This document shows positions 28,801 to 36,284 of a DNA stretch of 64,000 nucleotides, in pieces. Source of the stretch: Myxococcus virescens (lineage in GTDB: Bacteria > Myxococcota > Myxococcia > Myxococcales > Myxococcaceae); contig NZ_FNAJ01000013.1 in the NCBI RefSeq assembly GCF_900101905.1, positions 62,001 to 126,000 of the forward strand, given 5' to 3'. The notes below the pieces were generated by a model, which saw nothing but the letters and a program-made list of their open reading frames with translations, did no database searches and had not been told where the DNA came from. Made by a program: the position numbers and the translations under genes. Each line of letters starts with the position of its first letter. Position 1 is the stretch's first letter.

Positions 28801-29430
28801 GTACTTCGACTGCGGGTGCTTCTCCACCAGGCGCTTGAAGGCCACCAGCGCCTTGCGGTCCTGGCCATCCTCCATGAGGTACTGGCCGAGGAAGAAGAGC
28901 ACCTCGTCGGTGCGCTCGAACTTCGGGTACTCCTGGACGATCTTCGTGTACTGCTCCACCGCGAGCTTGCCGTACTCCTTCTGCTTCGCGATGAACTCCG
29001 CCTTCTCCGCCTTGGCCCGCTGCTGGCCCGCGGCGTCGTTGCGGTTCATGGCCTGGATGAGGTCGTCATCCTTCCGGTTGGCCTCGAAGAAGAAGAACTT
29101 GGACTCCTCCCAATAGAACTCGCCCAGGCGGAACAGGAGGCTGGGGGCCTCCTTCGGATCAGGCGACAGGGAGATGATCTTCTTCAGCGACTGGATCTGC
29201 TCGCGCCGCTTGGAGGCCACCTGCAGCTCGACGCCCAGCCGGAACTGGTCGTACTGGAGCGCGGGGGCGACCTCTTCTTTCTTCTTTTCACGGGTGATGT
29301 CGCCAGCCAGGGACTTGTCCACCGCGGTGGCGGACTTCCGGCCGAGATCGGCATCGCGCGGGGCTTTCTTCTCCTGGGCGGCGGAGGCCGTGGCCAGGAG
29401 GACGAGGCAGACGAGAAGCGAACGGCGCAT
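25852..29430 (-). CDS. gltD: GltD (AgmU), periplasmic TPR protein of the gliding complex
   Basis: 1,192 residues from the ATG at 29430, with AGGAAG just upstream; readings that begin at 29715 add 95 residues before the signal peptide and cross the promoter. Residues 1-18 form a Sec signal peptide (MRRSLLVCLVLLATASAA). Most of the chain (about 60-1000) is TPR-like, with units such as YIPDAYFAFGEYYFN, VYAFALYKQGWCHYNMGDFE, VEIAFKAANIYYRHNHFDEA and VPDSIYANAEALEAIGDFED. A Lys-rich insert (GGGKKKRGAADDNK) lies near residue 815, and the C-terminus ends acidic (GGNDEEPEDFL). AgmU/GltD of M. xanthus spans the periplasm and marks the moving gliding complexes. It is the first gene of the operon, downstream of a sigma-70-like promoter. 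Confidence 0.92.
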   Translation of the reverse strand: MRRSLLVCLVLLATASAAQEKKAPRDADLGRKSATAVDKSLAGDITREKKKEEVAPALQYDQFRLGVELQVASKRREQIQSLKKIISLSPDPKEAPSLLFRLGEFYWEESKFFFFEANRKDDDLIQAMNRNDAAGQQRAKAEKAEFIAKQKEYGKLAVEQYTKIVQEYPKFERTDEVLFFLGQYLMEDGQDRKALVAFKRLVEKHPQSKYIPDAYFAFGEYYFNNSKGKRPELEKALAAYKKAAEFPESQVYAFALYKQGWCHYNMGDFESAKDKFKTVVLYGELAGANALEKDGGKGGGRSSLLREARADYVRAFAHQGDVAQARAEFGKVATNPDDRFTMLKQLANLYYGDGKDREAAITYNGLIKEKPLSPEAPGFQGRIVDCILRMGNKERTVVQVRRLVKIMKEVEGSGVIKEDKDKKLLAEAKELSERTLSNLAVTWHNEGKKTRNEETFRYADAVYSDYLTLFPENPKAYDLRFFWAELLNDNLQNFDKAAANYTLVVLQDAKVLEAKDDKGKPKPGKPGKWLQNAAYNAVLAYDEVVKAGEARGEGKSEAVGSDITKKAAIPTLKKALLDACERYLKYVPKGEKRVEIAFKAANIYYRHNHFDEAVLRFSEIALGYPEYKFENGERAAEISANLILDSYHLLQDYAKVNEWARRFYANDKLAVGKFRDDLAKLIEQSSFKLVSQLEEKKEFEKAAEAYLAFVKDFPQTEIADLALYNASVDYYKAKRLDKAIEVRKRLFAEYPRSKHVPDSIYANAEALEAIGDFEDAAATYEAYVRGYERSLGEKGNAKARGGGKKKRGAADDNKPAVVQKWDESKAQVALFNAATYREGLGQVKAALRNREHYLTLWPRAKDADEIRLSIIDLTAKSGAAFKAIKMLEEYERDNMRSPSRFLAAEGRIVDLYKKMGKTRDVARMQKRIFEHFDQLPRRVQGSLEKPALATAAQAQFLSVDLDWNEYRRLKLYWGVPPSPDRFKASIQDKSRALQVVEKKYVQTVTLGAPEPAICALHRIGLAYDHFADRLINAPMPRGLDEESEQALRDEFANQAQPLKDKATEAFSATVAKSRELDVYNDCAAESLKLLRTTYQPDRYPDMPEEKVALKGRVQLIGGDLLATIQDVPPPAPKAASDAQQARAETLQEDLTDLTAQLRSQTETQVDARPAATTDGATPAKQGGNDEEPEDFL

Positions 29431-29488
29431 GGTCTTCCTAGGAGAGGGGCACCGGCGTCCCCAGTTGCTTGCTTGGTAGGCAAGTGTC

Positions 29489-29505
29489 CGGGAATCTTCG
29501 GGAAT
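29489..29505. repeat. Two 7-base direct repeats, 10 bases apart, in the gltD leader
   Basis: CGGGAAT occurs at 29489-29495 and 29499-29505, exactly one helical turn apart, between the predicted gltD promoter and the gltD start. This arrangement suits a DNA-binding regulator, but two 7-base copies can also arise by chance. Confidence 0.35.
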
Positions 29506-29523
29506 TTCCATTCGGGGACCCTC

Positions 29524-29553
29524 ACTATGCGCGGTTTCCGCGCGGCGGGTCAA
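29524..29553 (-). promoter_or_regulatory. Predicted sigma-70-type promoter of the Glt operon with a palindrome in the spacer
   Basis: On the minus strand TTGACC (29553-29548), an 18-base spacer, and CATAGT (29529-29524) form a fair housekeeping promoter, about 95 bases before the gltD ATG. Positions 29529-29543 hold the perfect inverted repeat GCGCGG-TTT-CCGCGC, which lies between the two boxes. A palindrome there could be a repressor operator. This is a prediction from sequence only. Confidence 0.5.
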
Positions 29554-29713
29554 CACTGACTGGCCGCCTGCTTTCCTCGGGGAGCGTCGGTTCAAAATCT
29601 TCCAGATTCGCTGTGAAAATCGGCGCCCTGGAGTTGCCATGTCGGACCTGCCAGGTATGGGGGAACGGACGGTCGGTTGCCCGGCCTCCCTGCACTGGAG
29701 TACGCGTCGGATC

Positions 29714-30370
29714 ATGAGTCTCCTCCCCGAAAGCGCCAGCTTCGAAGAGCTGGTGCAGGACTACTTCCTCGCTGTGCGTGGTGCGGGGCTGATGCTCTCT
29801 GCCCTGGACACCGAGCTTTTGACGACCTGGGCCCGGGAAGGCGTTCCCTTCGAGGTGGTGGCGCGCGGCATCTCCCGCTCGGCGGAGAAGGCCCTCTGGG
29901 ACGCGCGGCCCGGAGAGCCGGTGCTGCGCTCGCTGCGCGCGTGCCGGCGGCAGGTGGAGTCGGAGATCAAGAAGTACCGGGAGCTGGCGGCGGGCGCGGG
30001 TGAGGAACCCTCCTCCAGCCCCAAGCGCAAGCGGGCCCGGTCCTGGGAAGAGACGCGGCACGCGCGGCTGTGCGCGGCGCTCGAGGACCTGGCGGGGCGG
30101 AACGAAGCGCTGTCGCACCGTGTGCGCAACCTGCGCATCACCGTCCTGGCGCATGTCCCGGAAGAACCGGCGGCCATGGATGCCCAGGAAGCGCTGGCGT
30201 TCCTGCTGGTGCTGCGCGCCCTGCCCTTCCTGGATCGGTGCGCCGTGTGGCGTGAGGCCCTGGCGGCGTCCGCTGAACAACAGGTGATGTCGCCGCGCGC
30301 CCGCAAGGTGTCCCGGCGCTTCCGGGTGCTGGCGACGGTGCGCCGGCGGCTGGGCGTGAAGGAGATGTAG
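29714..30370 (+). CDS. Conserved protein of unknown function upstream of the DnaC-like ATPase
   Basis: 218 residues from the ATG at 29714 (MSLLPESASFEELVQDYFLA); an upstream in-frame ATG at 29639 would add 25 residues of poor coding quality. The N-terminal 65 residues look like a small helical domain (LDTELLTTWAREGVPFEVVARGI, a pattern that recalls a winged-helix or DnaD-like fold, a weak inference). The middle is basic (SSSPKRKRARSWEE), and the C-terminus is helical and ends in a basic stretch (RKVSRRFRVLATVRRRLGVK). There is no signal peptide or membrane segment. It lies 58 bases before the ATPase gene on the same strand, so the two are probably co-transcribed and may act together on DNA. 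I do not recognise a family. Confidence 0.7.
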   Translation: MSLLPESASFEELVQDYFLAVRGAGLMLSALDTELLTTWAREGVPFEVVARGISRSAEKALWDARPGEPVLRSLRACRRQVESEIKKYRELAAGAGEEPSSSPKRKRARSWEETRHARLCAALEDLAGRNEALSHRVRNLRITVLAHVPEEPAAMDAQEALAFLLVLRALPFLDRCAVWREALAASAEQQVMSPRARKVSRRFRVLATVRRRLGVKEM

Positions 30371-30428
30371 GTGGGTGGGACGCCTGACTGCCCGTTCAGT
30401 GGACTGACGGCCGAGGAGAGGCTCTGGT

Positions 30429-31391
30429 ATGGCGGTGCGTGAGATGGCTCCAAAGGCGAATGGCGAGGCGTGTGGCGTGTGCGGCGGGCGGACCTATGTC
30501 ATCGAGCGCCGCGGGGACCAGGCCCAGGCGCGCATCTGCGCGTGCTCCGAGCACTGCTCGGTGTGCGGCGGGCGCGGGCACGTGCTGGTCGAGCGCGAGG
30601 GCGAGTTCAGCCAGAAGATGGGTCCCCGGCGCTATGAGGTGATGGAGACGTGCACATGCACCAAGCTGCGACAGCGCATTGCACGCTTCGATGCGCTGGG
30701 GCTGCCTGCCTCAGCAGCGCATGCGACCTTTGAAAACTACCGCGCATCCAAGGAGGAACAGGACAGGGGCCGCAACGTGGCCATGCAGTTCGCCTTCCAG
30801 TATGTGCCGGGTGGTTCGTCCAAGGGATTCATCCTCAGCGGGCCCGTGGGCACCGGGAAGACACACCTCCTTGCGGCGACGCTGGCGCACCTGGCTCTGG
30901 AGCTGGGCGTGCGTGGGCGCTACGTCGAAATCTCCCTCCTCTACGCGACCATCCGGCGTGGATTCCAGGAGGGCAAGAGCGGCGGCGAAATCATCGGGCC
31001 CCTGTCTGAGGTGGAGGTGCTGGCCATCGACGAGATGGGCAAGGGCCGCGGCAGCCCCTTCGAGATGGAGACGCTCGATGAGCTGATCGCCCGCCGCTAC
31101 AACGCGGGCCGCACCACGCTGTTCGCGTCGAACTACTCCCTGGAGCCGGAGAAGCGCGCCATCCGAAGCACGGCGCCGACAGGCTACCGCACCACCGAGG
31201 ACTCACGCAGCGCGGTCCGCGACACGGAGCTGCTCCGAGAGCGCGTGGGTGAGCGCATCTACAGCCGGCTGTGCGAGCTGTGCACATTCGTAGAGTTTCC
31301 GAAGGACACGCCGGACCGGCGCCGCACCCGGCAGGAGATGGACGCGCCCATGCACCATGCGACGGGCGGCGGACGCACGCTGGGACGGTAG
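30429..31391 (+). CDS. DnaC/IstB-like AAA+ ATPase with a cysteine-rich N-terminus
   Basis: 320 residues with GGAGAGG upstream of the ATG. About residues 14-50 hold CGVCGG, then CAC, then CSVCGG and a CTC near residue 77, which looks like two zinc-binding knuckles reminiscent of the DnaJ zinc domain. About 120-290 is an AAA+ core of the DnaC/IstB type: Walker A GPVGTGKTHL, Walker B VLAIDEMGKG, and sensor region TLFASNYSL. DnaC proteins load the replicative helicase, and IstB proteins assist IS21 transposition; no transposase is nearby, so a chromosomal helicase-loader or primosome role is more likely. The C-terminus (SRLCELCTFVEFPKDTPDRR) carries another CxxC pair. It follows the unknown gene at 29714 and may form an operon with it. 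Confidence 0.85.
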   Translation: MAVREMAPKANGEACGVCGGRTYVIERRGDQAQARICACSEHCSVCGGRGHVLVEREGEFSQKMGPRRYEVMETCTCTKLRQRIARFDALGLPASAAHATFENYRASKEEQDRGRNVAMQFAFQYVPGGSSKGFILSGPVGTGKTHLLAATLAHLALELGVRGRYVEISLLYATIRRGFQEGKSGGEIIGPLSEVEVLAIDEMGKGRGSPFEMETLDELIARRYNAGRTTLFASNYSLEPEKRAIRSTAPTGYRTTEDSRSAVRDTELLRERVGERIYSRLCELCTFVEFPKDTPDRRRTRQEMDAPMHHATGGGRTLGR

Positions 31392-31458
31392 TCACGCGGG
31401 ACGGCGGTCTGCGCCATCCCGCTCGACGGCCGGCGGAGGCTTCGCGCATCCTCCCCCC

Positions 31459-31785
31459 ATGACTGACGCCATCATCGTCCTCGTCACCGCGCCCACCGCG
31501 GACAAGGCCGCCGAGCTGGCCCGCGCGCTGGTGGAAGCGCAGCTCGCCGCGTGCGGCAACATCGTCCCCGGCTTGCGCTCCATCTACCGGTGGGAGGGGA
31601 AGGTCCAGGACGAGCCCGAGGTCCTGCTCATCCTCAAGACGCGCGCGGCCCTCTTCGAGCCGCTGCGCGCGCGCATCGTCGAGCTGCATCCCTACGACGT
31701 CCCGGAGGTGCTGCGCGTGGACATCGCGGAGGGGCACGCGCCGTACCTTTCCTGGATTCTGGGCAGCACCCGCGCGCCGGACTGA
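31459..31785 (+). CDS. cutA: CutA1 divalent-ion tolerance-type protein
   Basis: 108 residues from the ATG at 31459, matching the usual 100-115 residues of CutA1. The family signature is complete: VLVTAPTADKAAELARALVE at the N-terminus, LAACGNIVPGLRSIYRWEGK in the centre, EVLLILKTRAALF, and the C-terminal block LHPYDVPEVLRVDI followed by YLSWI. CutA1 forms a trimer with the ferredoxin-like fold related to PII proteins. It was named from copper sensitivity in E. coli, but its true role is uncertain. The gene is separated by 67 bases from the ATPase gene and by 165 bases from the next lipoprotein. Confidence 0.93.
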   Translation: MTDAIIVLVTAPTADKAAELARALVEAQLAACGNIVPGLRSIYRWEGKVQDEPEVLLILKTRAALFEPLRARIVELHPYDVPEVLRVDIAEGHAPYLSWILGSTRAPD

Positions 31786-31950
31786 AGTCCCGCTCCCCTG
31801 CTTGGCTGACGGGCGCAGCCAGCGCCCCGCCTGCGGCTGGAACAGTGAGGGAGCGGCTCCAGGGAAGGGCTCGTGCGCGGCCTCCGACAGAATACGGCGC
31901 GGCGAAAGGAGCGTTGTCGGCTCGCCCTCTTCCCCCAGGAGCCGACCCCC

Positions 31951-33600
31951 ATGTCCCGACTGCGCAGTTTGTGCCTCCTCGGACTCGTGTCCGTGGGTGG
32001 CGTCGCCTGCTCCAACGGCGCGCAGGCACCTGCTCCAGCGTCCGATTCGAGCCCCCTTCCCAGCTACCCTGGCTCGCGGCGGCCCTCGGCCCCCAACATG
32101 CCGACGCCCCCGCCGCGGAACGACAACGACGACGTTTCTGGCCATGACGGCGATGACGACGACGACACGCCCGTGGTGCAGCAACCGCCTCCCGTCCCTG
32201 CGCCGCAGGCACCGGAGCCGCCCGCCTACACACGGGAGTGGTACGTCAGCCCGTCTGGCAACGACTCGGCGAATGGCTCGCGTGAAAAGCCGCTGCGCAC
32301 CATCTCCAAGGCCCTGACGCGGGTGGGCCCGGGGGAAATCATCCGCGTCCAGAAGGGCACCTACGCAGAGAAGCTCATCATCGACGCCAGCGCCAAGGCC
32401 GGCACCGCCGAGGCCCCCATCACCCTGCGTGGCGAGGGCCTGCCCAAGCTCGTCCCCACCCAAAGCGGCTGGTTCATGGCCCACGTGCAGCGCCCCCACT
32501 GGCGCATCGAGGGCTTCGAGTTCGACGTCCGGGGTCAGCGCCAGGTCGCCGTGACGTTCTCTGGGAACACCACGGGCACCGTGCTCGCGGGCAACGAGCT
32601 GCACCACGGCGCGTTCGGCAGCGGCATCAGCACCGACGCGGGCGCCAACGGCATCACCATCGAGAACAACCACATCCACCACTTCGCGCGAGGCAACGAC
32701 GACTCGCATGGCGTCGTCATCGCGCCCACGTCGGTGGACATCACCGTGCGGGGCAACGACATCCACGACAACTCGGGCGACTCGGTGCAGTGCCTGGGCC
32801 CCGAGGGCTTCAGCAACAACGCCCCGGCGCGCGGCGTCCTCATCGAGGACAACGACATGTACGACAACCGGGAGAACGCGGTGGACCTCAAGACGTGCCA
32901 CGACGTCGTCGTGCGCGGCAACCGCATGTACGGCTTCGGGAAGTCCACCTCGTCCCGTGGCGAGGCCGTGGTCGTGCACTACTCCGCGCGCAACGTCGTC
33001 ATCGAAGACAACGACATCTCGGACTCCTCGCTGGGCATCGCCGTGGGTGGCAACCGCGTGGGCGCGCCGCCCACCAACATCTCCATCCGCCGAAACCGCA
33101 TCCACGACTTGAAGACGCCCGAGGGCTCCGGCATCCGCATCGAGAATGGCAGCGACGTGCGCGTGCTGCACAACACCGTGGTGGGAACGGACGGCTTCGC
33201 CTTCGTGGTGGGCCACGGCACCGGTGGGCCGTCCACCAACATCGCGGTGCGCAACAACCTGTTCGCCACGCGCAACGCCGTCAGCATGGGCCTGTCCGCG
33301 CCCGGCCTCAGCATGACGTCCAACCTCTACCTGGCCGACGCCGCGTTCAACACGGGCATCTTCGTCGCCCCGCAGAGCGGGTGGGTGGGCAGCACGCTCG
33401 CCCACTGGCTGTCGAACGGCGTGGAGCTGGACTCGGATGAGAGCGGCGAGCCGCTGGTGGACCTGGACACGCTGATGCCCGGCGAGCGCGCGGTGGACCG
33501 GGGCACGGACCTGGGGCTGCCCTACTGCGGCGCCGCGCCGGACATCGGCGCGGTGGAGTCGGACTGCCCCGAGGCCACCGCCGCCGCGCTCATGGAGTAA
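31951..33600 (+). CDS. Right-handed beta-helix lipoprotein (parallel beta-helix repeats)
   Basis: 549 residues from the ATG at 31951 (AGGAG ten bases upstream). Residues 1-20 form a lipoprotein signal ending in VGGVAC. About 25-90 is a low-complexity Pro/Asp linker (NDNDDVSGHDGDDDDDTP). About 95-500 is a pectate-lyase-like right-handed beta-helix, seen in SPSGNDSANGSREKPLRTIS (a DUF1565-like entry motif) and in the many PbH1-like coils IEDNDMYDNRENAVDLK, VRGNRMYGFG, IRRNRIHDLKT and VRNNLFATRN. Such proteins bind or cleave polysaccharides, but no catalytic triad can be assigned. The gene ends 11 bases inside the convergent gene that follows. Confidence 0.87.
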   Translation: MSRLRSLCLLGLVSVGGVACSNGAQAPAPASDSSPLPSYPGSRRPSAPNMPTPPPRNDNDDVSGHDGDDDDDTPVVQQPPPVPAPQAPEPPAYTREWYVSPSGNDSANGSREKPLRTISKALTRVGPGEIIRVQKGTYAEKLIIDASAKAGTAEAPITLRGEGLPKLVPTQSGWFMAHVQRPHWRIEGFEFDVRGQRQVAVTFSGNTTGTVLAGNELHHGAFGSGISTDAGANGITIENNHIHHFARGNDDSHGVVIAPTSVDITVRGNDIHDNSGDSVQCLGPEGFSNNAPARGVLIEDNDMYDNRENAVDLKTCHDVVVRGNRMYGFGKSTSSRGEAVVVHYSARNVVIEDNDISDSSLGIAVGGNRVGAPPTNISIRRNRIHDLKTPEGSGIRIENGSDVRVLHNTVVGTDGFAFVVGHGTGGPSTNIAVRNNLFATRNAVSMGLSAPGLSMTSNLYLADAAFNTGIFVAPQSGWVGSTLAHWLSNGVELDSDESGEPLVDLDTLMPGERAVDRGTDLGLPYCGAAPDIGAVESDCPEATAAALME

Positions 33601-36157
33601 TCGCGCGCACCAGCGAATTGCCGGCGTCCGCCACATAGAGGCGGCCGTCCGGCCCCACCGTCAGACCGGCCGGGAGGACGAGGTCCGCCGCGTCGCCCGG
33701 CCCGTCCGAGTGGCCGTAGCGCCCGCTGCCGGCCAGCGTCGTCACCTTCCGCGCGCTGCCGTCCGCGTTCAGGACGACGCGGCGCACGCGGTAGTTGCCC
33801 GGGTCCGACACTGCGAGCGAGCCATCCTTCAGCACCGCGATGCCCAGGTACGGTAGGAACTGGGACGACTCCGGCGCGCCGTCACGGAAGCCCGGCGTCG
33901 TGCCCGCAACCACCGACGTGAGGCCGTCGCGGATGCGAACCACCCGGGACATGCCGGACTCGACGACGAACAGCGTGTTCCCATCCGCGCTCACCGCCAC
34001 GCCCGAGGGCCGGTAGAGCCAGTCACCCTGCAGCGTCGTCACCGGGTGGCCCTCCGCCACCAGGTCGATGCGGCGAATCACGCCGTTGTTCATGTCCGCC
34101 ACCAGCAACGCGGTGCCATCCGGCGTGACCGCCAGCCCCGTGGGCTGGTTGAAGGCCGCCTGCTTCGCGGGGCCGTCCATCAGGCCCGGCGTCCCGCCCG
34201 CGAACACCTCCACCTTCCCTTCCGGGTCGATGCGGCGGATGACGTAGTGGTCCGTGTCGGCCACGTACACGTTGCCCGCGGCGTCCGCGGCGATGCCCAT
34301 GGGGCCATTGAGGCCGGAGGCCACCGTCTTCACGTCGCCCCCTGGCGTCACGCGCTTCACCGTGTTGCCCAGGCCGTCCGCGACCACGAGGCCTCCATCC
34401 GGCAGCAGGGCCACCGCGGTGGGCGCCCCCAGCGAGTTGCCCGCCACGGGGACACCGGCGCGGACACGCTTTCCGGGCACGCCCGCCACCGTGCGCACGT
34501 CTGCCGCGGAGGGCCCCTGGGGGCTCGACGCGTTCTGCCGCTCGAAGCGCACCAGCGTGTCGGGTACCGGCCGGCCCAGCGCCTTGTAGAGCACGTTCGC
34601 GACGATGCGGGCCGCGCGCGGGTCCGCCATGTCCTCGGAGGCCAGCGTGCGCACGAAGTCGATGCCGCCCGCGGAGAAGATGTAGGCGCTGCCCTGCTTG
34701 CGCAGCACCATGTGGCCGAAGCCGAAGGCGCCCTGAAGCGACAGCAACGGGGACTCGGCCAGCACCTCCAGGCCCTCCGGCGAGTTGCCGTTGCTCACCA
34801 ACTGGTCCACTTCGTAGCCGTTGGCCATCCACAGCGTGTCACCGGCCTTCAGCCCCGAACCCGCCAGTGCCCAGTGCCCCGGGTTGGTGATGACGGCGGG
34901 GAAGCCGAACTGGTGCCAGCGGGAGGAGAACTGCACGCCCAGGAGCGCGTTCTCCGGACGGCCCACGACGCGCTCGCGGAACTTCACCGTGCGCTGGGCG
35001 CCCGTGTACGGGTCGTTCGCGTGGCCCTTGTAGCAGGCGATGATGCGCCGCGGCCGGCCGTCCTGGGACGGCTCCATCTGCGCCTGCCAGTACGCGTTGT
35101 TCGCGCCCAGGTTGAGCAGCGACCGGCCTTCCGCCACCGCCCGGTCCGCGTGCTCGCGGATGCGCGGGCTCCAGTACTCGTCGTGGCCCGACATGAAGAA
35201 GGCCTTGGCGCCGGCCAGGAAGTCGTAGCTGGCGTCCAGGTCCTCGTCGGTGAAGTAGCCCACGTCCAGGTCCTGCGACTCCAGCCACTGAACCAGGCTC
35301 AGGTCGTCTGTCAGCAGGTGGCCACTGCCATGACCCCGATAGTTGGGCCGGTCATAGGACACCCGGAAGGCGCGGCTGACGCCGTGCTCGCGCATCACCC
35401 GGTCGCGGTCGTCATAGAGGCTGGTGCCCCCCCAGGTGTTGTAGGCGGCCCAGGTGGCGGTGGGGATGAGGACGGCAACCTCGGCGCGCGGATTCGCGTC
35501 GCGCACGAAGAAGGGCACGTACCGCTGGTGGTTGTCCTCACGCACCAGCTTCACCACGTACACGCCGCGCACCCAGTGTTCACCAATGGGTATCTCCAGC
35601 GTGGGCGCCCAGCGACAGGCGACGAGGCCCGTGGACCGGTCCGCGGGACAGTCGCCCTGGCGCACGCCGGCCACCGGGCCTCCGCGTGCCAGCTCACGGG
35701 CGCCCGTGCCGCCGTAGTGCCCCATCCGGTACACGTACCAGCGGAAGGTCCGGGCCTCGGACACCGACACGGCGACGCGCAGCGTCTCGCCCTGCGTCAG
35801 CGTGGCCTTCAGCGCATAGCCTTCGATTTCGCGGCTGTGGGCGTTGCGGGTGATGCGCCACGCCGTGGTCCCCGGGCGGCGGTTCTCCTTGCGCACGGCG
35901 TCCGCGTCTCGCGCGGGCAGCTCCACTGGGCCCGCGTCCGGAGGCTCGGGCTGCCCGGTGCCGGCGTCCGGCACCCCCGCATCAATGAGGCCCGGATGCG
36001 GCTCGCCGTCGCCGCCGTCATAGCCGTCGTTCAGGGGAGGCGTGTCATGTTTGTCACCCGGTATCACCGGGCGCAAGGCCGCCTCCTCACAGCCAATGCC
36101 ACCGAACATGAGCGCAAGCCCACACACCCAGCCCGCCCAACGGCCTGCTTGAGCCAT
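33590..36157 (-). CDS. Lipoprotein with dimethylformamidase-like domain and NHL repeats
   Basis: 855 residues from the ATG at 36157. Residues 1-23 end in the lipobox GGIGC. After a Pro/Asp linker, about 95-545 resembles the large (beta) subunit of N,N-dimethylformamidase: VLIPTATWAAYNTWGG, DRPNYRGHGSGHLLTDDLSL, FFMSGHDEYWSPRIREHAD and LNLGANNAYWQAQ. In that enzyme family these regions form the iron site, but I cannot confirm that all ligands are kept. About 585-855 carries about six NHL repeats (NTVKRVTPGGDVKTVASGLN, NVYVADTDHYVIRRIDPEGK, LLVADMNNGVIRRIDLVA), a six-bladed propeller that ends in LYVADAGNSLVRAITP. The fusion of the two on a lipid anchor suggests a cell-surface protein. The real substrate is unknown. 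Confidence 0.85.
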   Translation of the reverse strand: MAQAGRWAGWVCGLALMFGGIGCEEAALRPVIPGDKHDTPPLNDGYDGGDGEPHPGLIDAGVPDAGTGQPEPPDAGPVELPARDADAVRKENRRPGTTAWRITRNAHSREIEGYALKATLTQGETLRVAVSVSEARTFRWYVYRMGHYGGTGARELARGGPVAGVRQGDCPADRSTGLVACRWAPTLEIPIGEHWVRGVYVVKLVREDNHQRYVPFFVRDANPRAEVAVLIPTATWAAYNTWGGTSLYDDRDRVMREHGVSRAFRVSYDRPNYRGHGSGHLLTDDLSLVQWLESQDLDVGYFTDEDLDASYDFLAGAKAFFMSGHDEYWSPRIREHADRAVAEGRSLLNLGANNAYWQAQMEPSQDGRPRRIIACYKGHANDPYTGAQRTVKFRERVVGRPENALLGVQFSSRWHQFGFPAVITNPGHWALAGSGLKAGDTLWMANGYEVDQLVSNGNSPEGLEVLAESPLLSLQGAFGFGHMVLRKQGSAYIFSAGGIDFVRTLASEDMADPRAARIVANVLYKALGRPVPDTLVRFERQNASSPQGPSAADVRTVAGVPGKRVRAGVPVAGNSLGAPTAVALLPDGGLVVADGLGNTVKRVTPGGDVKTVASGLNGPMGIAADAAGNVYVADTDHYVIRRIDPEGKVEVFAGGTPGLMDGPAKQAAFNQPTGLAVTPDGTALLVADMNNGVIRRIDLVAEGHPVTTLQGDWLYRPSGVAVSADGNTLFVVESGMSRVVRIRDGLTSVVAGTTPGFRDGAPESSQFLPYLGIAVLKDGSLAVSDPGNYRVRRVVLNADGSARKVTTLAGSGRYGHSDGPGDAADLVLPAGLTVGPDGRLYVADAGNSLVRAITP

Positions 36158-36284
36158 CCCGTTCCTCCAAGCCACGGCGCTTCGACCGGAGGGTAGCCAC
36201 GAACACTCAGGAGGGAAGCGGGTGCCCTCCTGGAGCAATGATTGGGATGGATCACCCGGACAAAAGCCCAGGGTAGGAAAAGGC

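Noticed and set aside
30429..31391. IS21-type insertion sequence
   Set aside because: The ATPase resembles IstB, but there is no istA transposase, no terminal inverted repeats and no target duplication nearby.
30991..33636. An 881-codon minus-strand frame opposite the ATPase, CutA and beta-helix genes
   Set aside because: The opposite strand carries three genes with clear motifs; this frame is His/Val/Gly-rich antisense without domains.
34046..36196. A 716-codon plus-strand frame opposite the dimethylformamidase-like gene
   Set aside because: Antisense of a gene with clear lipobox and NHL repeats; no start context.
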